From assembly GCA_964524145.1 (NCBI GenBank), contig CAZGCA010000013.1:21157-85156 (forward strand): a DNA stretch of 64,000 bases, given 5' to 3'. Source of the stretch: CAZGCA01 sp964524145 (GTDB taxonomy: Bacteria; Hydrogenedentota; CAZGCA01). The position numbers and the translations under genes were made by a program. The notes under the pieces were generated by a model. That model saw only the letters and a list, made by a program, of their open reading frames with translations. It had not been told where the DNA came from and searched no databases. Below are positions 15,972-24,968 of the stretch, one piece after another. Position 1 is the first letter of the stretch. Every line of letters starts with the position of its first letter.

Positions 15972-16999
15972 AAACCCCTATTGACATTGACTACGATACC
16001 CACTACGCAAAGCATTGTGCTCGCTACTACGGGTGGCTGCCTGCAACCAAGACGTACCAGGAACAGATCGGTAGCGACACCCTCAAGTACTTCACGCTTT
16101 GTGCGAGGCAGGCCATTGATGTCTTTATGTTTGAACGCGAGGGCCTACTCAACAGAGACGCGAATGGAAAACTTGGCAACGTGGTCATTTGCGAGCAGGA
16201 ACGCGAACACGCGTCCGAGATTTTCAACCTAGTCCGTCCTCCACTCGAGGAGGCAATACTCGTTGGACCACTTGAGCAGATATTGACGTTTCGCGACACG
16301 CCAGCTACCAAAGGCCGCTCAGCTGATGAGTACGTCAAGGATCGGGAACTGCGTAGACTACTAAGACTAAAGGGGCTCTCTGAGCGAGCCAAAGCCTACT
16401 TTCCATTTCACATAATCAACTTCGATCCATACGGCAACCTTCTGAGTCCAGACCAGGAAGACAACCCGCTGTATCAAGCTCTGGAGAGGGTATTTGAACT
16501 CCAGAAAGGCGTCGATACGTTTCTGTTGTTTGTCACAACACCAATTTTCCATGTTCATAGCGACACCGAAGCCCGCTTGAAACGGGATCTTGAATCTAAT
16601 GCTTCGTCACACGAGGATATACGGAACGCTCTAGTGTCATCATTCGGCACGGCTGAATATGATTCGATTGACAGGAAGACCAGGGTAGCTATCGGATTCG
16701 CCAAGTCCTTGGTGATGTCAGCTGCCAAGAAAAGCGGATGGCATCACAAACACCATGGCGTTTTCGTCTATGAGAGAGGCGGCGGAGGGAAAATGGTGAG
16801 TTCAGTAGTCCAATTCTCCAAGGAACTTGGTTCGTCCAATCAAACTTCATATGTGGATGATGTCATTCGAGTAATCAAGAACAAGCCAAAGTACTACTCG
16901 CGGCAGACGTCTGAGAAAGACACCGTGGTAAGAAAGCACTTGAACAAAGTAACCCAATACCGTGAAAAGACTCGGCTCGAGTATTTGCAGCAATCTTGA
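15968..16999 (+). CDS. Uncharacterised third protein of the DndC/GHKL operon
   Basis: A 343-residue protein I do not recognise as a named family. It starts at GTG 15968, overlapping the stop of the ATPase gene. Visible features are an N-terminal helix-rich part (YFTLCARQAIDVFMFERE), a strand ending in an acidic residue (NVVICEQ, 71-77), and IINFDPYGN (149-157), followed by a strand-like LLFVTTPIF. The acidic residue after one strand and an FDPYG loop after another recall Rossmann-type methyltransferases and TcmP-like proteins, but no glycine-rich SAM loop is evident. The C-terminal part is basic. Its partnership with the two upstream genes is the best clue to its role. Confidence 0.75.
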   Translation: MKTPIDIDYDTHYAKHCARYYGWLPATKTYQEQIGSDTLKYFTLCARQAIDVFMFEREGLLNRDANGKLGNVVICEQEREHASEIFNLVRPPLEEAILVGPLEQILTFRDTPATKGRSADEYVKDRELRRLLRLKGLSERAKAYFPFHIINFDPYGNLLSPDQEDNPLYQALERVFELQKGVDTFLLFVTTPIFHVHSDTEARLKRDLESNASSHEDIRNALVSSFGTAEYDSIDRKTRVAIGFAKSLVMSAAKKSGWHHKHHGVFVYERGGGGKMVSSVVQFSKELGSSNQTSYVDDVIRVIKNKPKYYSRQTSEKDTVVRKHLNKVTQYREKTRLEYLQQS

Positions 17000-17114
17000 G
17001 CTATCGCCACTTCGCTCTAACCCCTCGGTAGGCGCATCTTCTTTCGCTCCTGCCTATCAGTACACCATTATGGTATGTTCGATCTCAAATCCATAGTACA
17101 CGGCTAATGTATGT

Positions 17115-17143
17115 GTGTCACGCGGAAACCAGTGTGCTATAAT
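17115..17143 (+). promoter_or_regulatory. Extended -10 promoter of the sugar ABC operon
   Basis: A perfect TATAAT at 17138-17143 is preceded by TG one base earlier (extended -10). GTGTCA at 17115-17120, 4 of 6 consensus bases, lies 17 bp upstream. Transcription would start near 17150, 40 nt before the binding-protein start. Confidence 0.65.
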
Positions 17144-17189
17144 AGCGTTCTTTACGGGATCGCATGCTGGTGAGAAAGGGAAGGGCTGG

Positions 17190-18680
17190 ATGCGCAGGTT
17201 TAACAACATTTCAGCGGCGCTCCTCCTTCTCGTCTTGTTGATCGTGCCCAAGGTGCAGAACTACGTCAGGGTTCGAGGGGAAGAAACGACCTGGGGAACC
17301 GGGCAGGCCACACACGAGATCGAGGTCTTCACGGGTTTCTATACACCCGGCTTCGTTCCCCATGGCATCGGTGATCCGCTCGAGATGTTTCGGGTTGTTG
17401 GAAAGGAGTATGAAGCCCTTCACCCCGACACGCGCATAGTCTTCCGGAAACAACCTGCGGTGGCCGGAACCGTCGAGGGCGAGTGGGTCCGTACACAGCT
17501 CGTAGGGGGGGTCGCACCCGAGATAGTGTCCATCAACACGGAGTCCGTCTGGCCGGACGTCGACAAGGGATGGTGGCTGAGTCTCGAACCGTATATGGCC
17601 GAGCCGAACCCCTACGTTCCGGGGTCCAAGACATGGTGGGAGACCTTCGCCAACCAGGCGCTTACCCGCGCGAAGCGCGGTCCCGACGGCAACCTCTACA
17701 GCATCTCGTTCGACCTCGTTGAGACGGCGCTTTACTACAACAAAGATATCTTCAGGGAAGTCGGTGTCACGATCCCCGAGACCTGGGCCGAGTTCATCGA
17801 GATGCAGAAGACACTGAAAGCCGCTGGGTACATTCCGCTCTGTATGGCCGACGCCAACGCTTCCGACTGGGCCCAGGACATCGTCTTCGACCAACTCTAC
17901 TACCCGATACTTAAGGAGCTGGACATCGAACGCGGTCCAGAGGAGGAGGAGGAATACCTGCGCGGATACCTGTTTCCGAAAGAGCTCTGCTACAACATCA
18001 AGCGGGGCTACTTCAGCCCGGAGGACGAGCGGTACCGCGAGATGTGGCGGTTGCTCAAGGAGTGGCGTCAATACTGGAACCTCGACCTCGTCAACACCGA
18101 CCGCATCCGGCTCTTCGTCACAGGCAGAGCGGCAATGCTCTGGGACGGAAGTTATTTCATCAGGAGAATGCGCAACGACCCGTACGTCGATTTCGAGTGG
18201 GGCGTGTTTTACCTCCCGCCGATGACCGAGGAGACGTCGCCGTTCGCGACCGGTGTCGAAGCGGCGGTTATAGGCGGGGCGGGGCTGCAGCTCTCGGTCA
18301 CCAAACGCGCGATTGACGACGGCGACCTCGATCAGACGATCGACTTCCTGAGGTTCATCACGGCTCCTCACAACTGCGAACGGATTGTCAACGAGGCCGG
18401 AATGTTTATCCCGAACGTCAAGGGCGCGAAGATGGCGCCTCACCTCAAACCATTTGCGGAGATCATCAAGCGGCGCTATTGCACGGTCAAGTGGATGTTC
18501 TCGTTCGGTCCAGAGTTTAACGACTACATGCGGCGCACGTTTGCGCTCTATCTCGGCGGCGGAATCGAGCTCGACAGTTTCATGAGACTGCACCACGAAC
18601 ATCTGCAGGAGAGTGCGGACTACCTCATCGGGAAGGAGGGCTGGGATTTCACCGAGTTCGACAAGGCTGCAGGCCAATGA
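17190..18680 (+). CDS. Sugar ABC transporter substrate-binding protein
   Basis: A 496-residue extracellular binding protein of the family-1 (MalE/UgpB-like) type. It starts with a basic n-region and hydrophobic segment (ALLLLVLLIVPKV) that acts as signal peptide or membrane anchor; there is no lipobox. Typical features follow: EIVSINTESVW, SFDLVETALYYNKDIFREVG, WAEFIEMQKTLKAAGYIP and GRAAMLWDGSYF. I chose ATG 17190 because AAAGGGAAGG precedes it; the upstream in-frame GTG would disrupt the signal region. It heads a three-gene importer operon (ATGA overlap with the permease). A decayed paralogous fragment lies at 12722-12873. Confidence 0.88.
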   Translation: MRRFNNISAALLLLVLLIVPKVQNYVRVRGEETTWGTGQATHEIEVFTGFYTPGFVPHGIGDPLEMFRVVGKEYEALHPDTRIVFRKQPAVAGTVEGEWVRTQLVGGVAPEIVSINTESVWPDVDKGWWLSLEPYMAEPNPYVPGSKTWWETFANQALTRAKRGPDGNLYSISFDLVETALYYNKDIFREVGVTIPETWAEFIEMQKTLKAAGYIPLCMADANASDWAQDIVFDQLYYPILKELDIERGPEEEEEYLRGYLFPKELCYNIKRGYFSPEDERYREMWRLLKEWRQYWNLDLVNTDRIRLFVTGRAAMLWDGSYFIRRMRNDPYVDFEWGVFYLPPMTEETSPFATGVEAAVIGGAGLQLSVTKRAIDDGDLDQTIDFLRFITAPHNCERIVNEAGMFIPNVKGAKMAPHLKPFAEIIKRRYCTVKWMFSFGPEFNDYMRRTFALYLGGGIELDSFMRLHHEHLQESADYLIGKEGWDFTEFDKAAGQ

Positions 18681-19624
18681 GTCCCACCAGTGGAAGAGCG
18701 TCAGAACGTCTTGGCCTCGCGGAACGCATGTGGAAGAACCGCCTCCTGTATCTCTGCCTTGTGCCCACCTTCACCCTCTTGCTCATATTCAATTATTACC
18801 CCGCGCTCTCGGCGTTTCAAAAGGCGTTCTACCGGTATGACGTGGGTACGAAGGCGGAATTCATCGGACTTTCTCACCTCCTGCGTCTCGTGAGAGATCC
18901 GGTCATCTGGAAAAGTGCGGGCAACCTCTTGAAACTGGGCCTCTTCGGGCTGGCTGCGGGACTCATCCCGCCCCTTATCGCTGCGGAACTGATCTTCCAT
19001 CTGCGCAGCGAGCGATGGCGCTACTATTCCAGAGTGATCTTTGTCATTCCGATGGTGGTTCCCGGCGTGGCGATATCGCTGATCTGGCGGTTCATGTATG
19101 GAGACGCGGGACCTGTATCGGCTTTTCTCGAACTTATCGGGGCAGAGTCACTAATCCGGGGCTGGCTGAGCGACCCGCACACGGTGTTGTACGCCATCAT
19201 GTTCGTGGGGTTTCCTTTCATCACCGGTCTGAACCTGCTGATCTACTACTCGGGTCTGGCCAACATTCCGGACTCGATACTCGACGCAGCCAAGATCGAC
19301 GGGGCCGGCATTCTTTCCACAATTTTCCGCGTTCACCTACCGTTCCTGATGAGCCCTGCGCGCATCCTGTCGATCATGACCGTAATCGCGGTCGTTCAGG
19401 GGTTCGAACGCATATTGATCATAACGGGCGCGGGGGAGGGAACCGGCGGCGGGCCGGGGTACGCATCGATGGTGCCCGGACTTTACATGTACTATCAGGC
19501 GTTCTCGTTCAAACGAATGGGGTATGCCTGTGCGATAGGGCTTGCGATGTTTGTCGTCCTGCTCGTTATTACGATGCTCCAGATGAAGTACATGCGGTCC
19601 GAAACGGAGTATGTCCCCGAGTGA
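18677..19624 (+). CDS. Sugar ABC transporter permease, MalF/UgpA type
   Basis: A 315-residue inner-membrane permease with about six hydrophobic segments. The cytoplasmic EAA loop that contacts the ATPase reads DAAKIDGAGILSTIFRVHLP. Its ATG overlaps the binding-protein stop. It works with the next gene to form the transmembrane channel of a carbohydrate importer. No ATPase (MalK/MsmK-like) is encoded in the window, so the ATPase is probably shared and located elsewhere. Confidence 0.92.
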   Translation: MSPTSGRASERLGLAERMWKNRLLYLCLVPTFTLLLIFNYYPALSAFQKAFYRYDVGTKAEFIGLSHLLRLVRDPVIWKSAGNLLKLGLFGLAAGLIPPLIAAELIFHLRSERWRYYSRVIFVIPMVVPGVAISLIWRFMYGDAGPVSAFLELIGAESLIRGWLSDPHTVLYAIMFVGFPFITGLNLLIYYSGLANIPDSILDAAKIDGAGILSTIFRVHLPFLMSPARILSIMTVIAVVQGFERILIITGAGEGTGGGPGYASMVPGLYMYYQAFSFKRMGYACAIGLAMFVVLLVITMLQMKYMRSETEYVPE

Positions 19625-19625
19625 T

Positions 19626-20459
19626 ATGAGCGCACAACCTTCAACCATGCGGCTGCGTTTCTTCTTTCATCGCAGCATGTTGGCCGTTCTCGCGATACTG
19701 ACGTTCTTTCCGTTCGTATTCCTTTTCATCACGTCATTCAAGAGCTTACCGCAGTTCTACCGGCACTTTTGGATTCCCGCGTTTCCCCTGCACCTCAAAA
19801 ACTACGTTGACGCGTGGGACGAAATCGCCAACTACCTCTCGAACAGCATCATGGTGAGCGGTGCGACCCTGGTTGCTGTGCTGGCGCTCGCGTCGGTCGC
19901 GGGCTTCATCTTCGCGAGGTACTCGTTTCCCGGACGGAAGCTCCTGTTCGGCGCGGTGGTCTGCCTGCTGTTGGTCCCGGGATCGCTCACGCTCGTGCCG
20001 ACATTCATGCTGATGAAGGATCTCGATTGGCTCAACACGTACCGCGTGCTTATCGTCCCCTTCGTATCGGGAGGACAGGTAGTGGCAATCTTCCTGATGC
20101 GCAACTACTTCGCGTCGATCCCGGAGGACCTGTTCGAGTCCGCCCGAATCGATGGCGCGTCCGGCTGGCGGCTCTTTCTCCACCTCGGGCTACCGCTCGC
20201 CAAACCGATGCTCGGCGTCGTTTGCATCGTCAACCTGCTCGGCACCTGGAACAACTTCATCTGGCCGTTTGTGACAGTGACAGACTCGAACAAGAGCGTC
20301 GTGACCAACGGCCTGATGATCTTTAACAGCCAGTACGTGGGGCGGCTCGGCCCGATGTTTGCCGGCTATATCATCGCCTCGCTCCCGCTCGTGATTCTCT
20401 TCCTGATGATGACGCGCACGTTCATGCGCGGCATCACCAGCGGTGCGATCAAGGTGTGA
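19626..20459 (+). CDS. Sugar ABC transporter permease, MalG/UgpE type
   Basis: A 277-residue second permease with about six membrane segments and the EAA-loop motif ESARIDGASGWRLFLHLGLP. The N-terminus MLAVLAILTFFPFVFLFITS is the first membrane helix. Either ATG 19626 or ATG 19611 (which overlaps the upstream gene) could be the start; ribosome-site evidence is weak for both. It is the last gene of the importer operon and is convergent with the glycosyltransferase gene at 20487. Confidence 0.92.
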   Translation: MSAQPSTMRLRFFFHRSMLAVLAILTFFPFVFLFITSFKSLPQFYRHFWIPAFPLHLKNYVDAWDEIANYLSNSIMVSGATLVAVLALASVAGFIFARYSFPGRKLLFGAVVCLLLVPGSLTLVPTFMLMKDLDWLNTYRVLIVPFVSGGQVVAIFLMRNYFASIPEDLFESARIDGASGWRLFLHLGLPLAKPMLGVVCIVNLLGTWNNFIWPFVTVTDSNKSVVTNGLMIFNSQYVGRLGPMFAGYIIASLPLVILFLMMTRTFMRGITSGAIKV

Positions 20460-20486
20460 TGAGACTGGGTCTGCCGGCCGGAAAGG

Positions 20487-21467
20487 TCAGTCTTTGGCCA
20501 TCTCGTCGAGCCGTTTCTTGAGGCTCAAGTTCTCGCGTTGCACCTTGTAGATCTCTTTGCGGAGCGAGACGATCTGTGTGCCGATAAACCCGAGGATGAG
20601 AATCTGCATGCCCGTGACGATCAGCAGCACCATCAGCGTCATCAACGGCCGTTCGGGGTTCAGTTGCGCCCGACGCCAGAGGTAGATGAAGTAGACGCCG
20701 AGAGCCAGTCCCGCCATCCCGAAGAGTATCCCGATGGCGCCGAAGAGCATCATCGGTCGTTCGGACAGCGAGAAAAGCAGGTGGGAGGCCGATGTCGCCC
20801 GGAACCTGAACTTCGATCTCCCGTGCCGCCGGAAGGTGAGCGTGGCGGGTAGTTCGCAGACGTTGAACCCGTTCGCCAACGCTTTCGAGAGTATCTCGAG
20901 ATGTATCTCTTTCCCGTCGGACTCGAGTTCGAGCGACTCGATAACGTGGCGCCTGTACCCGCGCAATATGCCTGTTACCGTCTTGACGTGCCCGCCGAGC
21001 GCGCGACCCACCACAACGTTGCCCAACTTGCTGACGAGGAGCCTGAATGGAGGCACGCTTTCGGTCCGGCCACCCCGGCAATACGGGCTCCCGACGACGA
21101 CGTCAACGCCGGGCTCGGCCTCCAGCTTCCGGTAAAGCAACGCGATGTGTTCCGCCGAGTACGTGAGATCGGCGTCTAGCGTTACGATTATCTCGCCCCG
21201 GGCGGTCGCGAAACCCGTTCGCAACGCTTTTCCCCTGCCGAAATTGCGCTGGTGCGACTCGATGCGGAGGATTTCATGCTCTTTCGCCAGCTCGGCAAGC
21301 CGTTCGAGAGTCGAGTCGGTGCTGCCGTCGTCAACGCACACTATCTCGGCTCGCACGCCCAGGCCGTCCACCACACGCGATATCTCGGTGACGGTGGCCA
21401 CGACGTTCTCGGCCTCGTTGTACATCGGTACGACGACGCTGAGTTCTACTCGATTTGAGTCAATCAT
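20487..21467 (-). CDS. GT2 glycosyltransferase with C-terminal membrane helices
   Basis: A 326-residue family 2 glycosyltransferase of the DPMS/GtrB type. It has SVVVPMYNEAENV, the nucleotide-binding VDDGSTDST, the metal-binding LDADLTY, and RGYRRHV. Two hydrophobic segments near the C-terminus (GAIGILFGMAGLALGVYFIY and LMVLLIVTGMQILILGFIG) anchor it in the membrane. A charged coiled tail follows (SLRKEIYKVQRENLSLKKRL). Such enzymes typically load a sugar onto undecaprenyl phosphate. No dedicated flippase or acceptor gene is next to it. Confidence 0.9.
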   Translation of the reverse strand: MIDSNRVELSVVVPMYNEAENVVATVTEISRVVDGLGVRAEIVCVDDGSTDSTLERLAELAKEHEILRIESHQRNFGRGKALRTGFATARGEIIVTLDADLTYSAEHIALLYRKLEAEPGVDVVVGSPYCRGGRTESVPPFRLLVSKLGNVVVGRALGGHVKTVTGILRGYRRHVIESLELESDGKEIHLEILSKALANGFNVCELPATLTFRRHGRSKFRFRATSASHLLFSLSERPMMLFGAIGILFGMAGLALGVYFIYLWRRAQLNPERPLMTLMVLLIVTGMQILILGFIGTQIVSLRKEIYKVQRENLSLKKRLDEMAKD

Positions 21468-21535
21468 ACAGGCCGTCGGGCCTCCCCCCTCGAGGTGACG
21501 TTACACCGTTCATCCGGCCATTGGCCGCAGGACCA

Positions 21536-22549
21536 TTATCTGCTCTTCCGGCCGCCGATCTTCACCGGACGACCAAGCTCGGCCGACTTCGCAACAGCTA
21601 GCACCAGTTCGAGCGTCTTCGCCCCTTCGGTTATCGGCACGCGCGGTTCCCGTTTCGTGCCTATGACAGAGAGCAGATCCTTCATCTCGGCGGCGTAGAA
21701 ATCCTTCTCGGAAGCGATGGTAGTGGTCGTCGGCGTGTCGGTCTCAGTGTGATGAATCACCGCGTTGTTCGGGTCGGTAAACTCGACCGTGGCGTTCTTG
21801 GCAACCAGCCGCCAGTCCCCGGTCCACTTGCCCGGAATCGCCCCGTTGGTCGCACCCACCACTGCGACGGCGCCGTTCTTGAACCGTACGACCGTGCCGC
21901 TGACGTCCTCGACGGTGTAACTGGGGACGTTCCGGTGAAACACGTTGCCTGTTTCGCAGTACACGTGGTCGGGCTCCCCGAGCAGATGTCGGGTCATGTC
22001 AAAGACGTGTATGACCTGTTCGACAACCTGACCGCCGCTCCTGGTCTTGTCACGCCACCATTGCGAATGCAGGCTGTTGCAGAAGAACCGTGCGGTCATC
22101 AGGCCGGGCTTGCCGGCTGCGCGCGAGTCCAGAAGGTCCTTCGTTTTCTCGACCGCTGCCCCGAACCGGTACATAAACCCGACTTGGCACTTGACTTTTG
22201 CGCGCCGCACCGCGTTGACCATGCTGCGTGCACGTCGCGTAGTGAGAGCGATCGGCTTCTCGATGAATATATTAACACCCTTGCGGGCGGCGTATTCCAG
22301 CTCGCCGCTATGCGCGAACGGCGGTAACGATATGCAGACAACGTCGAGGGAACAGTCGTCTATCAGCTTGCGCCAGCTGGTGAATAGCTCCGCTCGCGAC
22401 CCGAAACACGTGTGGTTTACGTGCTCGGCCCGTTCGCGTACGAGATCGCAGAGGCCGACGACGCGAACAGTATCGAGGTCGGCGAGCTTTCCCGCGTGAC
22501 CGTGCCCGATGGCGCCGCACCCTATCATACCAACTCTCAACAGTCGCAC
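21536..22549 (-). CDS. Gfo/Idh/MocA-family oxidoreductase
   Basis: A 337-residue NAD(P)-dependent sugar or cyclitol dehydrogenase. The Rossmann motif is VGMIGCGAIGHGHA, the family EKP motif is FIEKPIAL, and the C-terminal alpha/beta domain begins near GFMYRFGAAV. The substrate cannot be read from the sequence. It lies alone between the GT2 gene and the HU-like gene on the same strand. It is distinct from the second family member at 52190. Confidence 0.9.
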   Translation of the reverse strand: MRLLRVGMIGCGAIGHGHAGKLADLDTVRVVGLCDLVRERAEHVNHTCFGSRAELFTSWRKLIDDCSLDVVCISLPPFAHSGELEYAARKGVNIFIEKPIALTTRRARSMVNAVRRAKVKCQVGFMYRFGAAVEKTKDLLDSRAAGKPGLMTARFFCNSLHSQWWRDKTRSGGQVVEQVIHVFDMTRHLLGEPDHVYCETGNVFHRNVPSYTVEDVSGTVVRFKNGAVAVVGATNGAIPGKWTGDWRLVAKNATVEFTDPNNAVIHHTETDTPTTTTIASEKDFYAAEMKDLLSVIGTKREPRVPITEGAKTLELVLAVAKSAELGRPVKIGGRKSR

Positions 22550-22615
22550 AAATCACCCTCCTCAATCCGTCACAGAGCGGAATGTCTGTCGATACCGGTC
22601 AGGTTGTCGCGCCTG

Positions 22616-22891
22616 CTACGGCTTCATCAACCGGCCGGGCTTGAACGTCACGACACGGCGCGGCGGGATCGGCACACGTTCGCCCGTACGCGGATTGCGG
22701 CCCGTGCGTGCGCCGCGCATCTTCACCTGGAAGACACCGAAGTTGCGGAACTCCAGCCGCTCGCCGCGCACCAGAGCTTCCGAGATCTTATCGAACATGC
22801 ACTGCACGGACTTGGCTACTATTCCCTGGGGCATACCTGTTTTGCGCGCCACCTGGTTTACAAGCTCGCGCTTGGTGAGTGTCGACGCCAT
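22616..22891 (-). CDS. HU/IHF-family DNA-binding protein
   Basis: A 91-residue histone-like protein that bends DNA. It begins MASTLTKRELVNQVARKTG and carries the beta-arm signature GRNPRTGERVPIPPRRVVTF, followed by a short C-terminal KPGRLMKP. The length is normal for an HU or IHF subunit. The start at 22891 is supported by GGGGAGAAAACG; the long upstream in-frame extension is antisense to the following gene and not coding. Confidence 0.94.
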   Translation of the reverse strand: MASTLTKRELVNQVARKTGMPQGIVAKSVQCMFDKISEALVRGERLEFRNFGVFQVKMRGARTGRNPRTGERVPIPPRRVVTFKPGRLMKP

Positions 22892-23021
22892 CGTTTTCTC
22901 CCCATAATCCGTTCCGTTATGGACAGCTAACTCTTTTAGCGACACTATTATACCACATCTCGGCCCCGATGTGAAGGGGAATGATGGCCCGGCGCGCCGA
23001 AAACACGTCCCAAGGGAGAGA

Positions 23022-24053
23022 TCACCCCGGACGGTGCCCCCGCTTCTTGAGGAAGTGGTCATGTCCGCCGGTGAACGGTACCTCTTTGCCGTGGGCATCC
23101 ACAAGTTTGAGGCCGTGCGACGGCTCGGTTACGGTGCCGATATGCGTGAGGCGGAGCCTGTTGCCGAACCTCTTGGCCCACAGTTTTTCCAACTTGTGTG
23201 CGGAATCCTCCTCGCACGTAAAGATCAGGTCGTAATCCTCGCCGCCGGCGAGGACATAGTCGAGCTGGTTCTTTCCGACCTGGTCGCAATAGTCTCTCAA
23301 TGTGTCGCATATCGGAAGACGGTCCGCCTCGATTCGCGCGCCGACACCGCTGAGTCGGCAGATGTGTCTCATGTCTTGCATCAGGCCGTCGCTGATATCT
23401 ATCATCGCCCCCAGTGGACCGGTCTCGGCCAGAAAATGTGCCTCTCTTACTGCTGGAAGAGGTCGAAGATGTGCTTCGACGAGCGGCTTGAACCGTTCCG
23501 CCAGAGACGGGCGGGACGTGAGTATCTCGAGCCCGGCAGCGGACCGGCCGGGTTCTCCCGTAACGTAGACCATCTCGTCGGGCCGGGCAAGCGACCTCGT
23601 AGCGAGCGACCATATCGGTGCCTGGCCCAGCGTTACGGCGTCGATGTAGATCTTGTCTTTGGACCGCGATGTGTCGCCCCCAAGTATCTCGACTGAGTAC
23701 CTTGAGGCCATGTCAATCATCCCGTCGTAGAGACCGTCAACCCATGCAACGTCACAGTCCTCGGGGATCGCGAGCGACACGAGCGCCCACCATGGAATCC
23801 CGCCCATGGCCGCTATGTCGCTGATGCCAGCGGCAACGCATCTCCAACCGACCTGTTGAGGGGTCGAAATCTTCCGGGTGAAATGGACGTCCTCGACGAT
23901 CATGTCGGTGGTAACCAGCACGGAGTTGTCGGTCGGTACCATCACCGCCGCCGCGTCGTCGCCCATCCCGATGATGGACCGCTCCGACCTTGGCAGCTTC
24001 CTGGCGATGCGCTCGATAAGTCCGAACTCGCCGATGTCACGGACCCGCTTCAC
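23022..24053 (-). CDS. thiL: Thiamine-monophosphate kinase
   Basis: It phosphorylates thiamine monophosphate to the diphosphate cofactor. Features are IIGMGDDAAAV near the N-terminus, TTDMIVEDVHF, GGDTSRSKDKIY, and MIDISDGLMQDM with LAGGEDYDLIFT, all diagnostic of ThiL. The start is GTG 24053, which follows GAGGAGGATCAAG and overlaps the nnrD stop (GTGA). A 10-residue longer reading exists but lacks a ribosome site. Length is 343 aa. It is translated with nnrD and yggS, a cofactor housekeeping cluster. Confidence 0.95.
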   Translation of the reverse strand: MKRVRDIGEFGLIERIARKLPRSERSIIGMGDDAAAVMVPTDNSVLVTTDMIVEDVHFTRKISTPQQVGWRCVAAGISDIAAMGGIPWWALVSLAIPEDCDVAWVDGLYDGMIDMASRYSVEILGGDTSRSKDKIYIDAVTLGQAPIWSLATRSLARPDEMVYVTGEPGRSAAGLEILTSRPSLAERFKPLVEAHLRPLPAVREAHFLAETGPLGAMIDISDGLMQDMRHICRLSGVGARIEADRLPICDTLRDYCDQVGKNQLDYVLAGGEDYDLIFTCEEDSAHKLEKLWAKRFGNRLRLTHIGTVTEPSHGLKLVDAHGKEVPFTGGHDHFLKKRGHRPG

Positions 24054-24934
24054 CCTTGATCCTCCTCGAGCAGCATGCGCCACGCCGCCGGCAACGCGTA
24101 CACAACGTCGAGCGCGGTCATCCCTTGCGGAGTCAACGTTTCAGCCGCGATGTCTCCTGCCGAGCCGTGGACGTAGACGCCCAGCGTGGCAGCGGACCAT
24201 GGGTCGAGTCTCTGTGCGAGCAGCCCGCCTATCAAGCCGGTGAGGACGTCGCCCGACCCGCCTGACGCGAGGCCGGAGTTGCCGGTGGTATTGACCGCGA
24301 CATCGCCCGCGGGCGACGCCACGACGGTCCCGGCGCCTTTCAACACGACGGTGCAGCCCCATTCCTGTGCGTGGTTCAGGGCAACCTTCTCCCGGTTGGC
24401 CTGGATCTCGGATGTTGGCATGCCTGTCAACCTCGACATCTCTCCCGGATGCGGGGTAAGTACAGCCTCGGCCCGCAGTTCCGCAACAAGCTCGACATGT
24501 TGAGCAAGCGCGTTCAGCCCGTCGGCGTCAACCACCATCGGGACGGTGAGCGCCGGCAAGAGGGAGCGGACGGCCTCGGCGGTGTCGGGATGTGTCGACA
24601 ACCCGGGCCCGACAGCGACCGCTGTCGCCCGTTCCTGGAACGCATTGATCGCCTCGACAGCGTCCGGCGAAATGCTCTGGGCGTCAGTCTCCGGCAGAGG
24701 CAGTGTCATCGCCTCGGTCGTTTTGACCTCCATCACCGCGTTCAGGCTGCGCGGAACGCCGAGTGTGACGAGGCCCACACCCGACCGCAGCGCGCCTTCG
24801 CACGTCAGATGCGCTGCGCCCGTAAACCCCACGGAGCCCGCCACAACAAGCAGATGACCGAGCTCGCCCTTATGCGCGTCGGGCTTGCGGGCGGGCACCA
24901 TCGACGCCGCGTACTCTGCTGTTACCTGAACCAC
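24050..24934 (-). CDS. nnrD: ADP-dependent (S)-NAD(P)H-hydrate dehydratase
   Basis: It repairs hydrated NAD(P)H. The ribokinase-like signature is visible in GNSGLASGGSGDVLTGLIGG and VLTPHPGEMSRL, with HLLVVAGSVGFTGAA near the N-terminus. Only the dehydratase half is present; the NnrE epimerase domain that is often fused is missing here. I set the start at GTG 24934 because AAGGAGACAGG precedes it, giving 294 aa. Its stop overlaps the thiL start. Confidence 0.92.
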   Translation of the reverse strand: MVQVTAEYAASMVPARKPDAHKGELGHLLVVAGSVGFTGAAHLTCEGALRSGVGLVTLGVPRSLNAVMEVKTTEAMTLPLPETDAQSISPDAVEAINAFQERATAVAVGPGLSTHPDTAEAVRSLLPALTVPMVVDADGLNALAQHVELVAELRAEAVLTPHPGEMSRLTGMPTSEIQANREKVALNHAQEWGCTVVLKGAGTVVASPAGDVAVNTTGNSGLASGGSGDVLTGLIGGLLAQRLDPWSAATLGVYVHGSAGDIAAETLTPQGMTALDVVYALPAAWRMLLEEDQG

Positions 24935-24968
24935 CGGCCTGTCTCCTTGGTACTCTTGCGGGATTCCG

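Noticed and set aside
13075..16999. Island considered as a complete Dnd or Ssp phosphorothioation system
   Set aside because: Only the DndC-like gene fits. DndA/IscS, DndB, DndD, DndE and Ssp partners are absent from the window.
17211..18677. Long minus-strand open frame (488 codons) opposite the sugar-binding protein gene
   Set aside because: It is the antisense shadow of a clear binding-protein gene with signal peptide and ribosome site. The translation shows no family features and no ribosome site.
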